A DNA stretch of 64,000 bases, from NCBI RefSeq assembly GCF_002165625.1, contig NZ_NGNS01000009.1, forward strand, positions 1 through 64,000, given 5' to 3'. The position numbers and the translations under genes were made by a program. The DNA comes from Neiella marina. GTDB lineage: Bacteria > Pseudomonadota > Gammaproteobacteria > Enterobacterales > Neiellaceae. This document shows, piece by piece, positions 25,715 through 35,774 of the stretch (positions are counted from its first letter, which is position 1; each line of letters starts with the position of its first letter). The notes beneath the pieces were generated by a model. That model made no database searches, was not told where the DNA came from, and was given only the letters and a program-made list of their open reading frames with translations.

Positions 25715-27958
25715 ATGTCATTCGATTTAGATGAAGATATCCTACAGGACTTTTTGGTCGAAGCTGCTGAGATCTTAGAACAGCTGCAAGAGCAACTCGT
25801 CGATCTTGAAAACAACCCGGAAGACAGTGACTTACTTAATGCCATCTTCCGTGGCTTCCACACGGTTAAAGGCGGCGCAGGGTTCCTGTCACTCACCGAG
25901 CTGGTTGATGCTTGTCATGGTGCTGAGAACGTTTTTGATATTCTCCGTAACGGCCAACGGCAAGTGACCTCGGAGCTGATGGATGTCATTCTGCAAGCCC
26001 TTGATACTATCAATGAAATGTTCGCTCAAGTGCAGGCCAGAGAGCCCCTGAGCGCTGCTGACCCGGCATTACTTGAAGCGCTGCATAAATTGAGTGAACC
26101 TGAAGGTGAAACGGCGCCAGAGGTACCTGAAGTTGTTGTTGAAGCCGCCCCGGTTGTAGAACCTGAGTTAGTGGTAGAACAACCTGCTCCGATTAACGAA
26201 CCCGTGGCAAGCGATAGCGCACCAGCGGAAATTGGCCCGGTCGATGACATCACCGACGATGAGTTTGAAGCGCTGTTGGATAATCTCCATGGCGCCGGCG
26301 GCTCACCAACATCAACACCGACACCGCAAGCTGCGGTGCCGCCAGCGTCAGCAGCTACAGCTGAGCCAGAGGCTGCCAGTGGCGATGACATCTCTGATGA
26401 TGAGTTTGAAGCCTTACTAGATGAGTTACATGGCAAAGGTAGCTTTGGCGCCGTTGCCTCAGCGCCTGCAGCCGATAGTGCGGCCGCTCAACCGGCAGAA
26501 TCTGGTAGTGACGACACTATTTCGGACGACGAATTTGAAGCGCTGCTCGATGAATTGCACGGCAAGGGTGGCTCGCCAACCACCCATGATGCGCCTGCAG
26601 CAGCGCCGGTAACGCCGCCTCCGCCACCTCCGGCGGCCAAGCCAGAGCCTGCTGCGGCCAAACCACAACCTAAACCAGAAGCTAAGCCAGCAACACCTGC
26701 TCCAGCTGCACCAGCAGTTGCTCCTGTTGCGCCAGCGGCAAAAGAGCCGCCAAAAGAAAAAGCACCGATCAAGCCACCACAGAGCGAGACTACCGTTAGG
26801 GTTGACACCTCTCGCCTTGACCAAATTATGAACATGGTCGGTGAATTGGTTTTGGTTCGTAACCGCTTGCTAAGTCTTAGCTTGACACACAGCGACGAGG
26901 AAATGGGCAAAGCCATTGCTAACCTCGATGTGGTGACTGCTGATCTGCAAGGAGCAGTGATGCAGACGCGGATGCAACCGATCAAGAAAGTCTTTGGCCG
27001 CTTCCCTCGAGTTGTTCGCGATTTGGCGCGTAGTTTGAAAAAAGACATCAAGCTTGAGCTAGAAGGCGAAGATACCGACCTAGACAAGAACTTGGTTGAA
27101 GCGTTAGCCGATCCATTGGTGCACTTGGTTCGAAACTCGGTTGATCACGGTATTGAGATGCCTGATATCCGTGAAGCAGCAGGTAAGCCACGCACCGGCC
27201 AGGTTAAACTATCGGCCAGCCAAGAAGGCGATCATATTTTGCTAACCATCGAGGACGATGGTGCCGGTATGGATGCCGATAAGCTCAAAGAGATCGCTAT
27301 CTCTCGCGGAGTCTTGGATGTCGACTCAGCTGCTCGCTTGAGTGATGAAGATGCCTACAACCTTATCTTTGCGCCAGGCTTCTCAACCAAAACCGAAATT
27401 TCCGATATCTCTGGACGTGGTGTCGGCATGGACGTGGTTAAAACCAAGATCACTCAGCTGAATGGTTCTGTTCATATTAGCTCTGAGCGCGGTGTTGGTA
27501 CTCGGCTAGAAATCAAAGTACCACTGACGCTTGCCATCATGCCGACGTTGATGGTTGTGGTCGGTTCGCAAACCTTTGCCCTGCCATTGGCTTCAGTTAA
27601 CGAAATCTTCCATTTGGACTTGAGCAAAACCAACGTTGTCGATGGTCAAGTCACTGTCGTTGTTCGAGAGCGGGCAATCCCGTTATTCTACTTGGAACAA
27701 TGGCTAGTTCGTGGCGCTCAGGTCGATACCCGTAATCGCGAAAGTAAAGGCCATGTAGTCATTGTTCAGGTTGGTATGCAGCAGATTGGTTTTGTGGTCG
27801 ATGCGCTGATTGGACAAGAAGAAGTGGTAATTAAGCCGCTGGGTACTATGTTACAGGGAACACCCGGCATGGCAGGTGCAACAATCACCAGTGATGGTGG
27901 TATTGCTCTAATTTTAGATGTGCCTAGCCTATTAAAGTTCTACGCTCGCAAAGCGTAA
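25715..27958 (+). CDS. cheA: Chemotaxis histidine kinase CheA with repeat linker in place of P2
   Basis: Encodes 747 residues. P1 carries the phospho-acceptor His49 in [13 protein letters not shown]. From about 130 to 356 there is an Ala/Pro/Glu-rich linker with three repeats of the form [15 protein letters not shown] near 177-197, 224-243 and 267-287; no folded P2 domain is visible. P3 begins at [17 protein letters not shown]4 has [16 protein letters not shown] and [10 protein letters not shown], and P5 is the CheW-like end. It autophosphorylates and feeds CheY and CheB. CheY docking is likely done by the repeats. Confidence 0.95.
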   Translation: MSFDLDEDILQDFLVEAAEILEQLQEQLVDLENNPEDSDLLNAIFRGFHTVKGGAGFLSLTELVDACHGAENVFDILRNGQRQVTSELMDVILQALDTINEMFAQVQAREPLSAADPALLEALHKLSEPEGETAPEVPEVVVEAAPVVEPELVVEQPAPINEPVASDSAPAEIGPVDDITDDEFEALLDNLHGAGGSPTSTPTPQAAVPPASAATAEPEAASGDDISDDEFEALLDELHGKGSFGAVASAPAADSAAAQPAESGSDDTISDDEFEALLDELHGKGGSPTTHDAPAAAPVTPPPPPPAAKPEPAAAKPQPKPEAKPATPAPAAPAVAPVAPAAKEPPKEKAPIKPPQSETTVRVDTSRLDQIMNMVGELVLVRNRLLSLSLTHSDEEMGKAIANLDVVTADLQGAVMQTRMQPIKKVFGRFPRVVRDLARSLKKDIKLELEGEDTDLDKNLVEALADPLVHLVRNSVDHGIEMPDIREAAGKPRTGQVKLSASQEGDHILLTIEDDGAGMDADKLKEIAISRGVLDVDSAARLSDEDAYNLIFAPGFSTKTEISDISGRGVGMDVVKTKITQLNGSVHISSERGVGTRLEIKVPLTLAIMPTLMVVVGSQTFALPLASVNEIFHLDLSKTNVVDGQVTVVVRERAIPLFYLEQWLVRGAQVDTRNRESKGHVVIVQVGMQQIGFVVDALIGQEEVVIKPLGTMLQGTPGMAGATITSDGGIALILDVPSLLKFYARKA
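26237..26577 (+). repeat. Three coding repeats in the cheA linker
   Basis: Three copies of a ~20-residue unit (core [TS]DDEFEALLD-x-LHG) start near 26243, 26384 and 26513. Spacers are Ala/Pro/Ser-rich and unlike each other. At DNA level the copies differ at many third positions, so the peptide is what is kept. Confidence 0.9.
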
Positions 27959-27974
27959 GCGCAGAGAGAACCGA

Positions 27975-29159
27975 ATGCAGTTGAAAGTATTGGTCGTCGA
28001 TGACTCCAGCTTTTTCCGCCGTCGTGTCAGTGAGATCATTGATGCTGATCCCGGCTTGAAAGTCATTGACGCCGCAGTCAACGGGAAGGAAGCCGTTGAG
28101 AAAGTTAGAACGTTGAAGCCTGATGTCGTCACTATGGACATCGAAATGCCGGTGATGAACGGTATTGATGCAGTGAAGTCAATCATGGCGGCCAATCCCG
28201 TCCCCATTCTGATGTTTTCTTCGCTTACTCACGAGGGAGCAAAAGCAACATTGGAAGCGCTTGAGGCTGGGGCTTTGGACTTTCTACCCAAGAAGTTTGA
28301 AGACATTGCGCGTGATCGCAAAGAAGCGTCAAACTTACTGGTCCAGCGGATCAAAGAAATTGCTCGTCGGCGTTTTGGCCTGCGACCTCAGGCACGGCCT
28401 GCGAGTCCCGCTCCGAGGCCTGCAACAGCACCATCGCCGGCTTTGAGTAAAACGCAGCAAGCCGTTCGCAGCGCCACTAGCGCCTTGGAAAAAGCCAACG
28501 CGGAACGCCGCCAAAGAGCTGCCGCAAGTCAGCCCGAGGTTGCTAGAACTCGGCCTGCGGCGAGGAATCGTGCCAGCGGCAAGTCTTACAAATTATTAGC
28601 CATTGGTACATCGACCGGTGGACCAGTGGCGTTGCAGACTGTTTTGACTCAGCTGCCCGCTAATTACCCGCTGCCAATATTACTCATTCAGCACATGCCT
28701 GCCGCATTTACAGGCGCTTTTGCTCAGCGCTTGAATAGCTTGTGCAAAATTAACGTTAAAGAAGCAGAAAATGGTGACGCTATAAAACCAGGGTGTGCTT
28801 ATTTAGCGCCGGGTGGTAAACAAATGATGGTCGAAGGCAGTGCCGGTAACGGTCGCATTAAGATCATCGATGGTGGCGAACGAATGAATTACAAACCATG
28901 CGTCGATGTGACGTTTGGAGCCGCAGCTAAAATTTATGGCGGCGATGTGTTAGCCGTTGTACTAACCGGAATGGGAGCCGATGGCCGCGATGGAGCGCGG
29001 ATGTTAAAAACCCACGGCGCTAAAGTTTGGGCACAGGATGAGGCAAGCTGCGTGGTATACGGCATGCCGCAAGCCGTCGCCAGTGCGGGAATAGCAGAAG
29101 ATAGTATTGCACTAGGCGACATCGCGGAACGAATCGTCATAGAAACGGCAAATGGATAA
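27975..29159 (+). CDS. cheB: Chemotaxis protein-glutamate methylesterase CheB
   Basis: Encodes 394 residues. The receiver has [10 protein letters not shown], acceptor Asp in [12 protein letters not shown] and Lys in LPKKFEDI. A 70-residue Arg/Ala/Pro linker leads to the esterase, with nucleophile Ser in [12 protein letters not shown], His in [17 protein letters not shown] and Asp in [12 protein letters not shown]. It removes methyl groups from receptors for adaptation. Overlaps motC by 8 bases. Confidence 0.95.
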   Translation: MQLKVLVVDDSSFFRRRVSEIIDADPGLKVIDAAVNGKEAVEKVRTLKPDVVTMDIEMPVMNGIDAVKSIMAANPVPILMFSSLTHEGAKATLEALEAGALDFLPKKFEDIARDRKEASNLLVQRIKEIARRRFGLRPQARPASPAPRPATAPSPALSKTQQAVRSATSALEKANAERRQRAAASQPEVARTRPAARNRASGKSYKLLAIGTSTGGPVALQTVLTQLPANYPLPILLIQHMPAAFTGAFAQRLNSLCKINVKEAENGDAIKPGCAYLAPGGKQMMVEGSAGNGRIKIIDGGERMNYKPCVDVTFGAAAKIYGGDVLAVVLTGMGADGRDGARMLKTHGAKVWAQDEASCVVYGMPQAVASAGIAEDSIALGDIAERIVIETANG

Positions 29160-29895
29160 ATCAACACTTCTGGGTTTGATTATTGGTTTTGGCGCGATTT
29201 TATTGGGCCAAGCTTGGGAAGGCGGTAGTCTGCTCGCGCTATTGAGCATTCCTGCTTTCGTGATCGTTGTTGGCGGTACTGTCGGTGCCGTCTTATTGCA
29301 AACGCCTTTGGTGGTTGTCAGCCGCTCCATTGCGCAACTGTCTTGGCTGTTCAAGCCCCCTAAGCTTGAACTTGAAGAAAGTATTCAGAAAATCCTCTCT
29401 TGGTCTCATGCTAGCCGTCATGAAGGGTTGCTTGGCCTGGAAAATCAAATTCTTGATGAACCCGATCCGTTCGTGCAGAAAGGCTTAACTTTGCTGGTCG
29501 ATGGTGCTGAAGCGTCAAAAATTCGTGAAATGCTTGATATCGAAATGGTCATGCAACGCGAAGTTCAGCTTGATGCAGCTAAGACCTATGAAGCGATGGG
29601 CGGCTATTCGCCCACCATCGGTATTATCGGTGCAGTTTTAGGCTTGATTCAGGCGATGAACTACTTGAGCGAGCCTGATCAATTGGGTGTCGGGATTGCA
29701 ACTGCATTCGTTGCTACCATCTATGGTGTCGGTTTTGCCAACCTATTGTATTTGCCGATAGCAAACAAAATGCGCTATCACATATACAGTATCGTCAATT
29801 ATCAGGAGTTGATGGTTGAAGGCTTGGTTGCTGTTGCTCACGGAGAGAATCCAAGGAATATCGAGCTGCGCTTGCGTGCTTTTCTGGAGCAATAA
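29152..29895 (+). CDS. motC: Flagellar stator protein MotC (MotA family)
   Basis: Encodes 247 residues with four membrane helices ([32 protein letters not shown], and a pair around [18 protein letters not shown] and [16 protein letters not shown]). It pairs with MotD to form an ion-driven stator unit. The order cheB-motC-motD is typical of Pseudomonas and Alteromonadales-like bacteria, where it is a second stator set beside MotAB or PomAB. The driving ion cannot be told from this subunit. Confidence 0.88.
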   Translation: MDKSTLLGLIIGFGAILLGQAWEGGSLLALLSIPAFVIVVGGTVGAVLLQTPLVVVSRSIAQLSWLFKPPKLELEESIQKILSWSHASRHEGLLGLENQILDEPDPFVQKGLTLLVDGAEASKIREMLDIEMVMQREVQLDAAKTYEAMGGYSPTIGIIGAVLGLIQAMNYLSEPDQLGVGIATAFVATIYGVGFANLLYLPIANKMRYHIYSIVNYQELMVEGLVAVAHGENPRNIELRLRAFLEQ

Positions 29896-29897
29896 TC

Positions 29898-30854
29898 GTG
29901 TACCAGTACAAGCGTAGAAACCGTCAGCGCGATGACCAACACTTAGATCGTTGGCTCATTTCGTATGCCGATTACATGACGTTGATGTTTGCGCTCTTTG
30001 TCGTGCTATATGCCATGGCATTGGCACGTGAAGGTTCGCTCGAACAATTAACTCGCCGATTGGGCGATCTATTTCACGCTCAACACACTGTTGTCGCAGA
30101 ACCCAACCCAAGTGACGGGATTATGCAACAGGCTAGCGACGACATGCTGTATGGTCATGGCTTAAAACCAGAAGGCGGCCCCGATTTAGTTGATGGCCGC
30201 AGCGAATTGGTCAATTTTAATAAACGACATCAAGGTAGTGCCCTGTCCAATCTCGAGCAAGAATTCAATGAGGCTTTGCTAGAGCTAATTAATTCTGGCT
30301 TTGCCGATATCCAGCGAGATGAAGATTGGTTGGTGTTGACCCTCAGTAGTAGCTTACTTTTTGCTAGTGGCAGCGCCGCTCCTTCGGCTAATCTGCGCGC
30401 CATTATACCGTCTGTGGCCAAGGTGTTAGCTTCTTCCGACAACTATATCCGTGTCCGTGGCTATACCGACTCATCACCAATTAACAATGAAATATTTAGC
30501 TCTAACTGGGAATTGTCATCAGCACGAGCAGCTGAAGTGTTGGAGCAAATGATTTTGCAGGGCGTTCGTCCTGATTTGTTGGCCGTTGAGGCATTTGGCG
30601 CTAATTTTCCGCTAAGTCCGAATGATACTGCTCAAGGTCGCGCGGAGAATCGCCGGGTCGATATTGCAGTGTCCAAATGGGGTAAGCCGGAAGGCACTGA
30701 CGAGCCTTTAAGTGACGGCCAAGCGACAGATGACAACGAGTCATCGGAACCACTGCCGGATTATGATGAAGTACAGGTAATTGAACTGCCTAGCGGCGGT
30801 ATTCGGATTACCACCAGACGCGAATCATCGGAGCAGGGCGAGCCGCAGCCATGA
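29898..30854 (+). CDS. motD: Flagellar stator protein MotD (MotB family)
   Basis: Encodes 318 residues with a GTG start. A basic N-terminus is followed by the single membrane helix with the ion-binding Asp25 in ISYADYMTLMFALFVVLYAM. The OmpA-like peptidoglycan domain shows RVRGYTDSSPINNEIFSSNW and GRAENRRVDI. An acidic tail of about 55 residues is at the end. It anchors the stator. It overlaps the parC start by four bases (ATGA). Confidence 0.9.
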   Translation: MYQYKRRNRQRDDQHLDRWLISYADYMTLMFALFVVLYAMALAREGSLEQLTRRLGDLFHAQHTVVAEPNPSDGIMQQASDDMLYGHGLKPEGGPDLVDGRSELVNFNKRHQGSALSNLEQEFNEALLELINSGFADIQRDEDWLVLTLSSSLLFASGSAAPSANLRAIIPSVAKVLASSDNYIRVRGYTDSSPINNEIFSSNWELSSARAAEVLEQMILQGVRPDLLAVEAFGANFPLSPNDTAQGRAENRRVDIAVSKWGKPEGTDEPLSDGQATDDNESSEPLPDYDEVQVIELPSGGIRITTRRESSEQGEPQP

Positions 30855-31645
30855 TGGTCTGGACGGTAGCAAATCAAAAAGGTGGCGTTGGCAAAACAAC
30901 CACCGCGGTGTCATTGGCCGGATTGATGGCTGATCGTGGCTACAATGTGCTGTTGGTCGATATGGATCCCCATTGTTCGCTGGGTTATTACCTCGGACTG
31001 GATGTGGAGGAGCTTGACCGAACAGCTTACGACGTTTTTGTTCACGGTCGTGCCGCTACAACGGAACAAGTACGAGAAAGTATTCATCCTTCGGGAATCG
31101 ATGGCATAGATATAATGCCGGCTAACATGGCGATGGCGACATTGGATCGTAAGTTTGGACACACCGAAGGTATGGGGCTCATTCTGCGTCACGCGCTTCA
31201 TCGGGTGAAAACTGATTATGATGTGGTGTTGGTGGATTGCCCGCCGGTGCTTGGGGTGTTGATGGTCAATGCCTTAGCGACCAGTGACCGAGTGTTGGTG
31301 CCAGTGCAAACTGAATTTCTTGCCCTTAAAGGGTTGGAGCGAATGATTATGTCGCTTGAGTTAATGCGGTCATCTCCGAGCCAAACCATCAATTACATGA
31401 TCGTGCCAACGATGTTCGATAAGCGTACTAAAGCGGCAAGCCAAGCAATGGCCAGTTTGATCGAGCAATATGGCGATAAAGTTTGGAGTGATGTGATACC
31501 GGTTGATACCCGCTTCCGAGATGCGTCTTTGCAGCACTTGCCACCGTCAATGTTCTCCGCCCATTCACGCGGTGTGATAGCCTATCGAGCACTGCTCGAT
31601 GACCTGATAGAACAGCAGGTCGCTGCTCGTAATGGAAGTCTTTAG
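30851..31645 (+). CDS. parC: ParA-like ATPase ParC (chemotaxis array positioning)
   Basis: Encodes 264 residues. The deviant Walker A is NQKGGVGKTTTAV and Walker B VVLVDCPPVLG. Its place between motD and a CheW-like gene matches the ParC/ParP system described in Vibrio, which recruits chemoreceptor arrays to the flagellated pole. Genes in other species are often labelled soj or parA. Its stop is directly followed by the parP ATG. Confidence 0.87.
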   Translation: MMVWTVANQKGGVGKTTTAVSLAGLMADRGYNVLLVDMDPHCSLGYYLGLDVEELDRTAYDVFVHGRAATTEQVRESIHPSGIDGIDIMPANMAMATLDRKFGHTEGMGLILRHALHRVKTDYDVVLVDCPPVLGVLMVNALATSDRVLVPVQTEFLALKGLERMIMSLELMRSSPSQTINYMIVPTMFDKRTKAASQAMASLIEQYGDKVWSDVIPVDTRFRDASLQHLPPSMFSAHSRGVIAYRALLDDLIEQQVAARNGSL

Positions 31646-32434
31646 ATGAAATCGAGTGATAAAGCATTACAAGAGTTTTTCACTGCGTTGTTAGAAGAAA
31701 AGCAGTCTGTCGAGCCCCAGATCGACTCGGCACCGCTGCAAAAGTTGTTGGACGGCGTTGCCTCACCGAAAGCTGATCTTAATCAACAGCAGCAAACAAC
31801 AACTGTTTCTGCGCCATCGCAGGCACCAGTAAGCCCTAGTGTTGAGGTGGCCTCAACCACCGCCGATAAAGTCGCGCAACCGCTGACGGTAGAAGTTGAA
31901 GAAACAGCTATTGAACAAGTGGCGGAACTAGCGCCTTCCAACGCCTTGACTGATATGCCTGCTGAACCGACTGGCGAGTTTCAGGCGTTGTATTTCGAAG
32001 TCGCTGGAATGACTCTGGCAGTGCCACTGGAACAACTCGGTGGTATCCACAACTTGGATGAAGAACAAGTCAGTTCATTATTCGGAAAACCTGGATGGTT
32101 TATGGGTTTGATGCCCCACCGAGAACGAAAGTTAAACGTTGTTGATACCGCTTTGTGGGTGATGCCCGAAAAATATGATGAGAAACTGGCAGAACAACTC
32201 AATTATCAATATCTTGTTATGTTAAAGGATAGTAATTGGGGCCTCGCCTGCGAGAAACTAATCACCACTAGCCAGTTGATGCCAACTGAGGTCAATTGGC
32301 GATCCACCATGGGCAAGCGGCCTTGGCTACGCGGCATGGTAAAAGAACAAATGTGCGCTCTGCTAAATGTTGATGCGCTAGTAGAGCTACTAGATACTGG
32401 TTTGAATAGCCAGCAAGCAAATAATCCGGAGTAA
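31646..32434 (+). CDS. parP: CheW-like array protein ParP
   Basis: Encodes 262 residues. The first ~105 are Gln/Ala/Pro/Glu-rich and unstructured-looking; the rest is CheW-like (LYFEVAGMTLAVPLEQLGGI, GLMPHRERKLNVVDTA, LAEQLNYQYLVML). In Vibrio, ParP bridges ParC and the CheA/receptor array through this AIF domain. Assignment rests on the fold, size and the parC-parP-cheW order. Confidence 0.8.
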   Translation: MKSSDKALQEFFTALLEEKQSVEPQIDSAPLQKLLDGVASPKADLNQQQQTTTVSAPSQAPVSPSVEVASTTADKVAQPLTVEVEETAIEQVAELAPSNALTDMPAEPTGEFQALYFEVAGMTLAVPLEQLGGIHNLDEEQVSSLFGKPGWFMGLMPHRERKLNVVDTALWVMPEKYDEKLAEQLNYQYLVMLKDSNWGLACEKLITTSQLMPTEVNWRSTMGKRPWLRGMVKEQMCALLNVDALVELLDTGLNSQQANNPE

Positions 32435-32438
32435 CAAC

Positions 32439-32930
32439 ATGGCTGACGATAGAACTACTGCCACAAATACCGAAACTGATGATCAGGTCCTGCAGTGGGT
32501 TACTTTCCGACTCGACAACGAAACCTACGGTATCAATGTGATGCAGGTGCAAGAGGTGTTGCGTTATACCGAGATTGCTCCTGTTCCTGGAGCCCCAGAC
32601 TATGTCATGGGGATTATCAATTTGCGTGGCAACGTGGTGACTGTGATTGACACCCGCTCTCGCTTTGGTTTGCAGTCAGCAGACGTCACTGAAAATTCTC
32701 GCATCGTTATCATCGAAGCAGAGAAGCAGGTAATTGGTATCTTGGTTGATAGCGTTGCCGAAGTGGTTTATCTGCGTAGCTCAGAAATTGATAGTGCACC
32801 AAACGTAGGAACCGAAGATAGTGCTAAGTTCATTCAGGGCGTATCGAACCGTGATGACGAGCTACTTATTCTGGTTGACCTCAATAAGTTGTTGAATGAT
32901 GAAGAGTGGGATGAACTCTCAACCCTCTAA
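32439..32930 (+). CDS. cheW: Chemotaxis coupling protein CheW
   Basis: Encodes 163 residues: VTFRLDNETYGINVMQVQEV, GAPDYVMGIINLRGNVVTVI and GILVDSVAEVVYL are the standard CheW strands. It links receptors to CheA. It ends six bases before the DUF2802 gene and lies four bases after parP. Confidence 0.94.
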   Translation: MADDRTTATNTETDDQVLQWVTFRLDNETYGINVMQVQEVLRYTEIAPVPGAPDYVMGIINLRGNVVTVIDTRSRFGLQSADVTENSRIVIIEAEKQVIGILVDSVAEVVYLRSSEIDSAPNVGTEDSAKFIQGVSNRDDELLILVDLNKLLNDEEWDELSTL

Positions 32931-32936
32931 TTACCT

Positions 32937-33377
32937 ATGCTGAACGAAACCTTCCTACCATGGCTGGCGATTGTGCTGGCCATTTTGTCGTTTGTTGGCA
33001 TTTTCATGATGCTGTCGCTAGTGCGCAAACATCAGCAGCAACAAACTCAGCTACAACTTCAGCTCAAACAGTTGCAGGAGCAAATCCAGCAACCTTCAGA
33101 GCCGGATACTCTGGGGCTGGAAAATGACATTCAGGAAGTTCGTTCTGGTGCTATTGTTCTCGGTCGCCGAGTCCAAGCCATTGAGGCGCAGATCGTTGAG
33201 TTGGCTGAACAGCAACCGAACCCTGATGATCTCGAGCCTGAACGCCGACTCTATAGCCGAGCGGTGCGGATGGTGGAGCTCGGTGCCGATCTTGATGAAA
33301 TTATGCGTGAGTGCGAGTTACCCAGAGCGGAAGCCGAGCTTTTGTTCAGCCTGCACCAACAAAAATCGGCAAGATAG
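32937..33377 (+). CDS. DUF2802 membrane-anchored protein of the chemotaxis operon
   Basis: Encodes 146 residues. One N-terminal membrane helix (WLAIVLAILSFVGIFMMLSLV) is followed by a Gln/Leu coiled coil and a C-terminal helix-turn-helix-like part (RAVRMVELGADLDEIMREC, LPRAEAELLFSLH). Genes of this kind follow cheW in Vibrio and Pseudomonas. The function is unknown to me. The inner-membrane anchor and cytoplasmic coil would allow contact with the array. Confidence 0.75.
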   Translation: MLNETFLPWLAIVLAILSFVGIFMMLSLVRKHQQQQTQLQLQLKQLQEQIQQPSEPDTLGLENDIQEVRSGAIVLGRRVQAIEAQIVELAEQQPNPDDLEPERRLYSRAVRMVELGADLDEIMRECELPRAEAELLFSLHQQKSAR

Positions 33378-33453
33378 CGATTTGAAATAGCTAAAAACCT
33401 TTATCCTGATGATTTTTATGGTTTCTTGATTCAACATCAACGGCTCACTCTGG

Positions 33454-33475
33454 TCACTTGTTGGGTGATTTTTTT
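33454..33475 (+). terminator. Weak candidate terminator after the chemotaxis operon
   Basis: TCAC at 33454-33457 pairs with GTGA at 33465-33468 across seven bases and seven T follow. The stem is short. It lies in the 155-base gap between the DUF2802 gene and ccmA, where an end of transcript is expected. No convincing ccmA promoter was found in that gap. Confidence 0.35.
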
Positions 33476-33532
33476 AGCCCAGCGATGTTATTATCCTAGA
33501 CAGCTAAAATTATTGGATCAGAAATATAACAA

Positions 33533-34162
33533 ATGCTTGAAGCGCGCCGATTGAGCTTGGCCCGCCAATCCAGACAACTATTTAGTGACGTTAGCTTTTC
33601 CTTAGAGCCGGGACATGCGCTGTTACTGCAAGGACGAAACGGTGCCGGTAAAACCAGCATGCTGCGAATCCTTGCCGGGCTTGCTCGCCCAGATGAAGGT
33701 AACGTTTGTTGGCATGGTAAGGTCATCTCACAGTCTCCCGACTACCTCGAATCTTTGTTATATCTTGGTCACCATGCGGCGGTTAATACCGAACTGAGCC
33801 CGACCGAAAATCTTCGCTACCTGTGCGCACTTCATAACGACGATAGCGCTTCTATTGACGACATTCTCAGTGCCGTTGGTTTAGCAGGTTATGAAGATAT
33901 CCCTGCGGGCCAGTTATCTGCTGGCCAACAACGACGCATTGCCCTCAGCCGGTTGTGGCTATCGAGCGCGCCTCTTTGGATTCTCGATGAGCCGCTAACT
34001 GCACTCGATGTCAGAGCGGTTGCAGGTCTTGAACGACGTTTTAAGCAGCACTTAGAAGATGGTGGGATGTTAATAGTAACCACTCACCAACCCGCTATTT
34101 TACCGGAACATGCAACGCAACGATTGGAGTTGTCAGGGCTCGATCTGGAGGCCGAGACATGA
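33533..34162 (+). CDS. ccmA: Heme exporter ABC ATPase CcmA
   Basis: Encodes 209 residues: Walker A GRNGAGKTSMLRIL, signature AGQLSAGQQRRIALSRLWL, Walker B LWILDEPLTALD. With CcmB, and CcmC/CcmD, it releases holo-CcmE in System I cytochrome c maturation at the inner membrane. It opens the ccmABCDEFGHI operon, with a four-base overlap to ccmB. Confidence 0.95.
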   Translation: MLEARRLSLARQSRQLFSDVSFSLEPGHALLLQGRNGAGKTSMLRILAGLARPDEGNVCWHGKVISQSPDYLESLLYLGHHAAVNTELSPTENLRYLCALHNDDSASIDDILSAVGLAGYEDIPAGQLSAGQQRRIALSRLWLSSAPLWILDEPLTALDVRAVAGLERRFKQHLEDGGMLIVTTHQPAILPEHATQRLELSGLDLEAET

Positions 34163-34824
34163 GTCCTTTGCTGGAGACAATGCGTCGCGAAACGCTACTA
34201 GTGATGCGGAAAAAGTCCGATGTATTGAATCCATTGGTATTTTATTTATTGGTCATCAGCTTATTTCCTCTTGGCGTTGGGCCAGCACCGGAAACATTGG
34301 CCCGTATTGCGCCCGGGGTTATTTGGGTTGCGATTTTGTTGAGTGTGATGCTCTCGCTTGAACGACTATTTCGCGATGACTATCGCGATGGTTCCCTCGA
34401 ACAAATGTTGCTGTCGCCGCACGCTGGTGCTGGCTTGGTGCTGGCAAAAGTACTCAGTCATTGGCTGATGATTTGTGTACCTATGTTGGTTCTCTCGCCG
34501 TTGGCGGCATTGTTGATGGGGGTTAGCCTCAAAGCGTTAGTTGCGATGATGTTGAGTTTATTGGCGGCAACGCCGGCATTGAGCATGATTGGCGCCGTTG
34601 GCGCGGCGCTGACGGTTGGCGTCGGTCGCAGTGGCGTGTTGCTGAGTTTGTTGATCCTTCCTCTGTTTATTCCTGTATTGATCTTTGCGACGGCTGCAAT
34701 TGATGCCGCGGCAATGTCACTACCTTATTTCGGGCAATTGGCGTTGCTTGCTGCATTCTCTGTTGCGGCAATAACACTGGCGCCGTTTGCCGTCATCGCA
34801 GCGTTAAGAATAGGTGTGCAATAG
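34159..34824 (+). CDS. ccmB: Heme exporter membrane protein CcmB
   Basis: Encodes 221 residues with six membrane helices. LEQMLLSPHAGAGLVLAKVL and the loop ERLFRDDYRDGSLEQ are typical of CcmB. It is the membrane partner of CcmA. The length fits the family. Confidence 0.94.
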   Translation: MSPLLETMRRETLLVMRKKSDVLNPLVFYLLVISLFPLGVGPAPETLARIAPGVIWVAILLSVMLSLERLFRDDYRDGSLEQMLLSPHAGAGLVLAKVLSHWLMICVPMLVLSPLAALLMGVSLKALVAMMLSLLAATPALSMIGAVGAALTVGVGRSGVLLSLLILPLFIPVLIFATAAIDAAAMSLPYFGQLALLAAFSVAAITLAPFAVIAALRIGVQ

Positions 34825-34827
34825 CTT

Positions 34828-35568
34828 ATGTTTAAGTGGCTTCATCCCTACGCAAAATCGGAAAACTTGTACCGTTTGAGTGGTAAATTTTTGTTCTGGT
34901 TTGGTTGGCTTGGATTTGTTGGTGCCATTATCGGTACTGTTTGGGGGCTTGGGTTTACCCCGGCTGATTATCAGCAGGGCGATAGCTTCCGCATTATCTA
35001 CCTTCATGTGCCAACGGCAATGCTGTCAATGAGTGGCTACTTGGGAATGGCAATTGCGGCATTTATTGGCACTGTGTGGCAGCAACGACATGCTGATATG
35101 ACCGTCATAGCGATTGCCCCTGTCGGTGCCGTTTATACCTTTTTGGCCTTGTTTACCGGTGCGGTATGGGGCAAACCGACTTGGGGCACCTACTGGGTAT
35201 GGGATGCGCGCCTGACCTCGGAATTGATTCTGCTGTTTTTATACTTAGGTGTCATTGCTCTGTACTACGCCTATGAAGACCGGCGCAGCGGCGCTCGGGC
35301 AGCGGCAATATTGGCGATGGTCGGGGTTATTAATGTTCCGATCATTCATTATTCGGTTGTTTGGTGGAACTCATTGCACCAAGGCGCGACGATTACAGTA
35401 TTTGAGAAACCTAAGATGGATACCAGCATGTTATGGCCGCTGTTGATTAATATCGTATCTTTCGGCCTCATCTTAGGGGCCTTTACCTTGATGCGATTGC
35501 GCAATGACTTGCTGATGAAAGAAGGACACCGTCCTTGGGTGAAACAAGTTCTTGAGGGGAAACACTAA
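34828..35568 (+). CDS. ccmC: Heme handling protein CcmC
   Basis: Encodes 246 residues with six membrane helices and the tryptophan-rich WGTYWVWDARLTSELIL heme-handling motif. His residues in IIYLHVPTAM and IIHYSVVWWNSLHQG are the likely axial ligands. It attaches heme to CcmE. Its stop overlaps the ccmD start (TAATG). Confidence 0.95.
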   Translation: MFKWLHPYAKSENLYRLSGKFLFWFGWLGFVGAIIGTVWGLGFTPADYQQGDSFRIIYLHVPTAMLSMSGYLGMAIAAFIGTVWQQRHADMTVIAIAPVGAVYTFLALFTGAVWGKPTWGTYWVWDARLTSELILLFLYLGVIALYYAYEDRRSGARAAAILAMVGVINVPIIHYSVVWWNSLHQGATITVFEKPKMDTSMLWPLLINIVSFGLILGAFTLMRLRNDLLMKEGHRPWVKQVLEGKH

Positions 35569-35774
35569 TGGCCTTCGATAGTTTTGCTGAGTTCTTACAG
35601 ATGGGCAAACATGGTTTTTATGTCTGGTTGTCTTATGGCGTTGGACTGGGCGCATTGTTGCTTTTATGGTGGCACTGTTGGTCCACTCGTCGCAAAATAG
35701 TAGCCGGTATCAAAGAATTTGAAGCCCGCCGCCAGCGCCGGAAAACCTCTAAAACTACGGAGCGTGTACTATGA
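35568..35774 (+). CDS. ccmD: Small heme exporter subunit CcmD
   Basis: Encodes 68 residues with one membrane helix ([21 protein letters not shown]) and a very basic C-terminal tail. CcmD stabilises the CcmABC complex with CcmE. It overlaps both neighbours by one and four bases. Confidence 0.9.
   Translation: MAFDSFAEFLQMGKHGFYVWLSYGVGLGALLLLWWHCWSTRRKIVAGIKEFEARRQRRKTSKTTERVL

Noticed and set aside
26488-27087. Long - strand frame of 199 codons opposite cheA
   Set aside because: It mirrors the Ala/Pro-rich linker and the conserved P3-P4 region of cheA; repetitive Ser/Gly/Ala content is an antisense artefact.
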